From the NCBI GenBank assembly GCA_910586255.1, contig CAJUHR010000066.1:1-9828 (forward strand): a stretch of DNA of 9,828 bases, read 5' to 3'. Within the stretch, counting starts at the first letter, position 1; every line of letters begins with the position of its first letter. This DNA comes from an uncultured Lachnospiraceae bacterium. Lineage in GTDB: Bacteria > Bacillota > Clostridia > Lachnospirales > Lachnospiraceae. Below the pieces are notes generated by a model, which ran no database searches, was not told where the DNA came from, and was given only the letters and a program-made list of their open reading frames with translations. Positions 6,357 through 9,828 of the stretch are shown here, piece after piece. Position numbers and translations under genes: made by a program.

Positions 6357-7235
6357 TCATGCCTGTTCCGGCAACCGGCTTAAGGCGCCAATAGCCTTCA
6401 AAAACCGGCTTAAGGCGTCCTGCCATTTTGGCAGACGCTCAAACCCATTCTCTGTCAGCTTGTCCCGGTTCATCCGGCTGTTGGACGGACGTGTTGCCTT
6501 CGCGGCAAACAGCTCACTGGTGACCGGGGTCACCTTCACCTCATTCATGCCTGCCTGGCGGAAAATCTCACAGGCAAACTCATACCAGCTGCACTCTCCC
6601 TCATTGGTTGCGTGATAACAACCGTAGCGTTCCGTCTGGATCATATCCGTCAAAAGGCGGGCCAGATCATAGGTATAGGTGGGAGAGCCTACCTGGTCAT
6701 CCACCACGCTGACTGCCCCTCTCTCCTTTCCGAGGCGCAGCATTGTCTTAATAAAATTCTTTCCTGCTACCCCGAACACCCAGGCAATCCGAACGATAAA
6801 ATATCTATCCAGCAGCTCTTCAATTGCCAGCTCGCCCTCGTATTTCGTCTGTCCGTATACATTTAAGGGCGCCCTCTCGTCATCCGGCTCCCAAGGGCGG
6901 GTCCCTTTCCCGTCAAACACGTAATCCGTGCTGATGTACATCAGCTTCACCCCTGCCTCCCGGCATGCCTCCGCCACATTGCGGGTTCCCTCCCCGTTGA
7001 TTCTCCGGCAAAGCTCCACCTGGTCCTCAGCAGCGTCCACTGCCGTGTAGGCGGCGCAGTGAATCACCGCATCCACATTGGCCCCGCAAATCACCCGGCG
7101 GCACGCCCCGGCATCGGTAATATCCATCTCCTCCACATCCACGCCAATTCCTTCCAGGCCCTGACGCTTCAGTTCATTCATCAAATCCGTACCAAGCTGA
7201 CCCTTCGCTCCGGTCACTAAAACTCTCATGCTCAT
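6357..7235 (-). CDS. rfbD: dTDP-4-dehydrorhamnose reductase
   Basis: RfbD (RmlD) reduces dTDP-4-dehydro-L-rhamnose to dTDP-L-rhamnose with NAD(P)H, the last step of the pathway. The 292-residue protein is a short-chain dehydrogenase of the extended type: nucleotide-binding GAKGQLG (9-15), STDYVFDG (102-109), catalytic Tyr127 and Lys131 in YGQTK, and the family C-terminal RPSNSRM (249-255). I chose ATG at 7235 (MSMRVLVTG) because AGGAG sits eight bases before it; an in-frame ATG 11 codons upstream has no such site and its sequence is unlike the family. The tail is odd: after WQDALSRFLKAIG (271-283) comes ALSRLPEQA, an in-frame partial copy of the preceding segment. The family normally ends near the first ALSRFLK-like helix. 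It is third of four genes in the probable operon. Confidence 0.95.
   Translation of the reverse strand: MSMRVLVTGAKGQLGTDLMNELKRQGLEGIGVDVEEMDITDAGACRRVICGANVDAVIHCAAYTAVDAAEDQVELCRRINGEGTRNVAEACREAGVKLMYISTDYVFDGKGTRPWEPDDERAPLNVYGQTKYEGELAIEELLDRYFIVRIAWVFGVAGKNFIKTMLRLGKERGAVSVVDDQVGSPTYTYDLARLLTDMIQTERYGCYHATNEGECSWYEFACEIFRQAGMNEVKVTPVTSELFAAKATRPSNSRMNRDKLTENGFERLPKWQDALSRFLKAIGALSRLPEQA
6373..6417. repeat. 15-bp direct repeat in the 3' end of rfbD
   Basis: AACCGGCTTAAGGCG occurs at 6373-6387 and again at 6403-6417, exactly 30 bp apart. Because 30 is a multiple of three, the repeat yields the duplicated ALSR residues of the RfbD tail without a frame change. It looks like a short tandem duplication that extended the protein by about nine residues. 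Confidence 0.85.
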
Positions 7236-7243
7236 GTCTGTTG

Positions 7244-7248
7244 CTCCT
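7244..7248 (-). promoter_or_regulatory. rfbD ribosome binding site
   Basis: AGGAG on the minus strand, eight bases before the ATG at 7235. It favours the short start (MSMRV) over the upstream ATG at 7268. Confidence 0.7.
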
Positions 7249-7313
7249 GTTCTTCCATCCACGCCCATAGTCTTTGCAGATACAGGCGGCCGCTATTGCT
7301 GCTCTGTCACATT

Positions 7314-8336
7314 CTACAGCCGGTCTCCATACATTTTCTCAAAATAGCTGCTGTACTCGCCGCTAATAATATGCTCCCACCACTCCCGGTTGTCCAGATA
7401 CCACTGAATCGTCTGTTCAATTCCCGTGTCAAAATTGTAGACCGGCTTCCATCCCAGCTCCCTCTCCAGCTTTGCCGGATCAATGGCATAACGCATATCA
7501 TGTCCCGGACGGTCTGTCACATATTTGATCAGACTTTCCGGCTTATTAAGGGCACGCAGAACGGTCTTTACCACCTGCAGATTGGTGCGCTCATTGTGTC
7601 CTCCAATATTGTAGACACACCCATCGGCTCCCTTCCTGATAATCAGGTCAATGGCCTGACAGTGATCCTTAACATGAAGCCAGTCTCTGACATTGGCGCC
7701 ATTACCATACACGGGCAGCTCTCCGTCTGCGAGAGCCCGGCTTATCATCAGGGGAATCAGCTTCTCCGGGAACTGATAAGGCCCGTAGTTATTGGAACAG
7801 CGGGAAACAGACACCGGAATCCCAAAGGTTCTGTGATAGGCCATCACAAACAAATCCGCGCTGGCCTTGGAGGAGGAGTAGGGACTGGAGGTGTGAAGCG
7901 GCGTCTCCTCCGTGAAAAACAAATCCGGCTGGTCCAGGGGTAAATCCCCATAGACCTCATCAGTAGACACCTGGTGGAAACGCCTGATTCCAAATTCCTT
8001 ACAGGCATCCAGAAGAGTTGTGGTTCCCATCACATTGGTCCGCACAAAAATCCCCGGATCCGTAATTGACCGGTCCACATGGCTCTCTGCCGCAAAATTC
8101 ACGATCACATCCGGCTTTTCCTTCTCAAACAATCCGAAAACAAACTCCCTGTCTGCAATATCTCCCTTTACAAACTTATAATTCGGTTTATTCTCCACTG
8201 GCTTTAAAGTTTCCAGATTACCTGCATAGGTAAGCGCGTCCAGATTGATAATCATATCCTCCGGATATTTTTCCACCATAAAATGAACAAAGTTTCCTCC
8301 GATAAAGCCGGCTCCGCCTGTCACTATATACTTCAT
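7314..8336 (-). CDS. rfbB: dTDP-glucose 4,6-dehydratase
   Basis: RfbB (RmlB) converts dTDP-glucose to dTDP-4-dehydro-6-deoxyglucose using tightly bound NAD+, the second step toward dTDP-L-rhamnose. The 340-residue protein has the expected length. It shows the NAD-binding GGAGFIGGNFV (7-17), the catalytic STDEVYGDL (124-132) with Thr125, Asp126 and Glu127, the Tyr153/Lys157 pair in YSSSK, and the family motif NNYGPYQFPEKLIP (182-195). The start MKYIVTGG at 8336 is backed by AGGAAG eight bases upstream; an in-frame ATG eight codons earlier sits ahead of that site and is unlikely. It follows rfbA after 103 bases and precedes rfbD by 78 bases, with no obvious terminator in either gap. Confidence 0.97.
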   Translation of the reverse strand: MKYIVTGGAGFIGGNFVHFMVEKYPEDMIINLDALTYAGNLETLKPVENKPNYKFVKGDIADREFVFGLFEKEKPDVIVNFAAESHVDRSITDPGIFVRTNVMGTTTLLDACKEFGIRRFHQVSTDEVYGDLPLDQPDLFFTEETPLHTSSPYSSSKASADLFVMAYHRTFGIPVSVSRCSNNYGPYQFPEKLIPLMISRALADGELPVYGNGANVRDWLHVKDHCQAIDLIIRKGADGCVYNIGGHNERTNLQVVKTVLRALNKPESLIKYVTDRPGHDMRYAIDPAKLERELGWKPVYNFDTGIEQTIQWYLDNREWWEHIISGEYSSYFEKMYGDRL

Positions 8337-8344
8337 ATATTTTA

Positions 8345-8350
8345 CTTCCT
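8345..8350 (-). promoter_or_regulatory. rfbB ribosome binding site
   Basis: AGGAAG on the minus strand, eight bases before the ATG at 8336. It supports MKYIVTGG as the N-terminus over the upstream in-frame ATG at 8360. Confidence 0.65.
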
Positions 8351-8439
8351 CTCTTCCCATTGTAGATAATCATCTGCCTACCGCCTGTCAGCAAAGATCA
8401 AACTCTTAGCTCTCTGCCGGTAAACAGCGCAATTTAAAA

Positions 8440-9333
8440 TCATAAATTGTGAATCCGGTCAATATATTTTCCGTCCAGCACATCTTTTAAATACTGACCA
8501 TACTGGTTCTTTTTCAAAATCTCATAAGTCTCTAACACCTGTTCCTTGCTGATCCACCCGTTCAGCCAGGCAATCTCCTCCAGACATGCGATCTTCCGAT
8601 GCTGGTGAGTCTCAATTGTCTTCACAAAATTAGTCGCCTCTACCAGAGATTCGTGGGTCCCCGTATCCAGCCAGGTAAAGCCCTGCCCTAAAAGTGTGAC
8701 GTCAAGCTCACCGTTTTCCAGGTAAATTCTGTTTAAATCTGTGATCTCCAGCTCACCGCGGGCAGACGGCCGAAGATTCTTTGCATACCCCACCACCCGG
8801 TTATCATAAAAATACAAGCCGGTCACACAGTAATTGGATTTCGGCTTTTGGGGCTTTTCCTCAATAGAAACAGCTTTTCCGTTTTCATCAAATTCCACAA
8901 TACCAAAGCGCTCCGGGTCATCCACATAATATCCGAATATTGTGGCTCCCCTCTCTCTGGCAGCCGCAGCCCGGAGACGTTTCTTAAGTCCCTGGCCATG
9001 AAAAATGTTGTCTCCCAAAACCATGGCCACCGGATCCGGGCCGATAAAATTCTCTCCGATAATAAAAGCCTGGGCCAGACCGTCCGGGCTAGGCTGTATA
9101 GCGTACTGCAGATTCACGCCGAATTGATGTCCGTCATTTAAAAGCGCCTGAAACCGCGGTGTATCCTCCGGCGTGGAGATAATCAGAATATCCCGGATAC
9201 CGGCATTCATCAGCACGGAAAGCGGATAATAGATCATCGGTTTATCATAAATCGGCAACAATTGCTTTGAAGTCACCTTTGTCAACGGATAAAGACGTGT
9301 GCCGGAGCCTCCGGCAAGAATAATCCCTTTCAT
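8440..9333 (-). CDS. rfbA: glucose-1-phosphate thymidylyltransferase
   Basis: RfbA (RmlA) joins glucose-1-phosphate and dTTP to give dTDP-glucose, the entry step and usual feedback point of dTDP-L-rhamnose synthesis. The 297-residue protein has the normal length of the long RmlA class. It carries the nucleotide-binding signature GGSGTRLYPLT (8-18), KQLLPIYDKPM (23-33), the metal-binding Asp108 in VLGDNIFHG, EEKPQKPKS (158-166) and WLDTGTHESL (221-230) with the second metal-binding Asp223. The start at 9333 is supported by AGGAG seven bases upstream. It is the first gene of the probable rfbA-rfbB-rfbD-glmM operon and has a good promoter about 110 bases upstream. Confidence 0.97.
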   Translation of the reverse strand: MKGIILAGGSGTRLYPLTKVTSKQLLPIYDKPMIYYPLSVLMNAGIRDILIISTPEDTPRFQALLNDGHQFGVNLQYAIQPSPDGLAQAFIIGENFIGPDPVAMVLGDNIFHGQGLKKRLRAAAARERGATIFGYYVDDPERFGIVEFDENGKAVSIEEKPQKPKSNYCVTGLYFYDNRVVGYAKNLRPSARGELEITDLNRIYLENGELDVTLLGQGFTWLDTGTHESLVEATNFVKTIETHQHRKIACLEEIAWLNGWISKEQVLETYEILKKNQYGQYLKDVLDGKYIDRIHNL

Positions 9334-9441
9334 TTGTTCTCTCCTGTTTTTATGGTCAGTTTTGCCCTGTCATCCTTTCCCTTTTCTGACAACAAGCTGG
9401 ATGCCGCCCTTTGGTCCAAGCATCTGACTGCACTTGTTTGT

Positions 9442-9470
9442 ACTATAGCATACAACAGCCTATAATTCAA
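9442..9470 (-). promoter_or_regulatory. promoter of the rfbA-rfbB-rfbD-glmM operon
   Basis: In minus-strand sense TTGAAT (9470-9465) and TATAGT (9447-9442) are separated by 17 bp, with a TG one base before the -10 (extended -10). Transcription would start near 9435, leaving a leader of about 100 nt in which I see no recognisable riboswitch. The -10 surroundings, ATGCTATAGT, closely match ATGCTATACT at the plus-strand promoter at 1197-1225. Confidence 0.65.
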
Positions 9471-9583
9471 TTGTAACCGCTCAAATTCCACATCTGATAG
9501 ACAGAAGCAGTTTAGTTTTTTAGGTTCTTATAGGATTTCCCTTTACAGGAAAACCATACAGACTGATTTTTACACAAAAAGAA

Positions 9584-9656
<73 letters not shown>

Positions 9657-9674
9657 ATTTCTGTTACCTTCAAC

Positions 9675-9703
9675 ATCTTACTCCATACACCGAAATTTGT
9701 CAA
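9675..9703 (-). promoter_or_regulatory. tRNA-Phe promoter
   Basis: TTGACA (9703-9698, perfect -35) and TAAGAT (9680-9675, -10) are spaced by exactly 17 bp in minus-strand sense. Transcription would start near 9668, about a dozen bases before the mature tRNA end. This is the strongest promoter in the window, as expected for a stable RNA. Confidence 0.85.
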
Positions 9704-9828
9704 TACCGAATCTGTTTTTCATGGATTTTTGCCGGTTTCTGTAAATATACGTGTTACAGTTCACGGGGCAGAGAAAAACGGATAAAAACAGGCGTCAAGT
9801 TTGCTTGTAAGACTGATTTTATTCGTTT
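9704..9828. other. non-coding right edge with an inverted repeat
   Basis: No gene is visible. CTGTAA (9739-9744) and TTACAG (9754-9759) form a 6-bp inverted repeat with a 9-nt spacer, about 40-60 bp upstream of the tRNA promoter. In minus-strand sense a weak hairpin CAAG-CAAA-CTTG near 9809-9798 is followed, seven bases on, by a run of T and might be the terminator of a gene outside the window. Both are weak. Confidence 0.4.

Noticed and set aside
9533..9555. Inverted repeat GGATTTCC/GGAAAACC as a terminator between tRNA-Phe and rfbA
   Set aside because: One mismatch in the stem and no T run after it on either strand.

Overview
The window looks like chromosomal DNA of a low-to-mid GC Gram-positive anaerobe, most likely a clostridial Firmicute of the Lachnospiraceae type. 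This is an inference from the strong AGGAGG-type ribosome binding sites, the TTGACA/TATAAT-like promoters, the long-form 2-isopropylmalate synthase, a tRNA-Phe gene without encoded CCA, and the general look of the proteins. No species is claimed.

Left part, plus strand. An AT-rich non-coding stretch (1-288) leads into a stand-alone tyrosine recombinase (289-1092) with a complete catalytic set. A short spacer with two inverted repeats and a good extended -10 promoter follows. Next comes a polytopic membrane protein of the O-antigen ligase/polymerase (Wzy_C) family that starts at GTG (1276-2910). A 15-bp stem flanked by A and T runs (2917-2954) is a two-way terminator between this gene and the convergent leuA.

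Middle and right part, minus strand. Transcription runs from right to left: tRNA-Phe (9656-9584) with its own near-consensus promoter; then a promoter at 9442-9470 and a probable operon rfbA (glucose-1-phosphate thymidylyltransferase), rfbB (dTDP-glucose 4,6-dehydratase), rfbD (dTDP-4-dehydrorhamnose reductase) and glmM (phosphoglucosamine mutase). After glmM comes a separate promoter, a leader of about 230 nt and a single leuA. No terminator is visible between glmM and the leuA promoter.

How it fits together. rfbA, rfbB and rfbD supply three of the four steps to dTDP-L-rhamnose. The 3,5-epimerase gene (rfbC/rmlC) is not in the window. GlmM makes glucosamine-1-phosphate for UDP-GlcNAc. The Wzy_C membrane protein would polymerise or ligate a surface glycan. 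The right-hand genes are therefore nucleotide-sugar supply, and the left end has a recombinase beside a glycan-assembly gene. leuA belongs to leucine synthesis and is not obviously linked to the rest.

Most of the window is ordinary housekeeping and glycan-precursor sequence. The points most worth a second look are the leuA promoter and leader (a palindrome centred on -35, a long leader with no recognised riboswitch or T-box), the missing rfbC, the duplicated tail of rfbD, and the recombinase next to the glycan polymerase/ligase gene.
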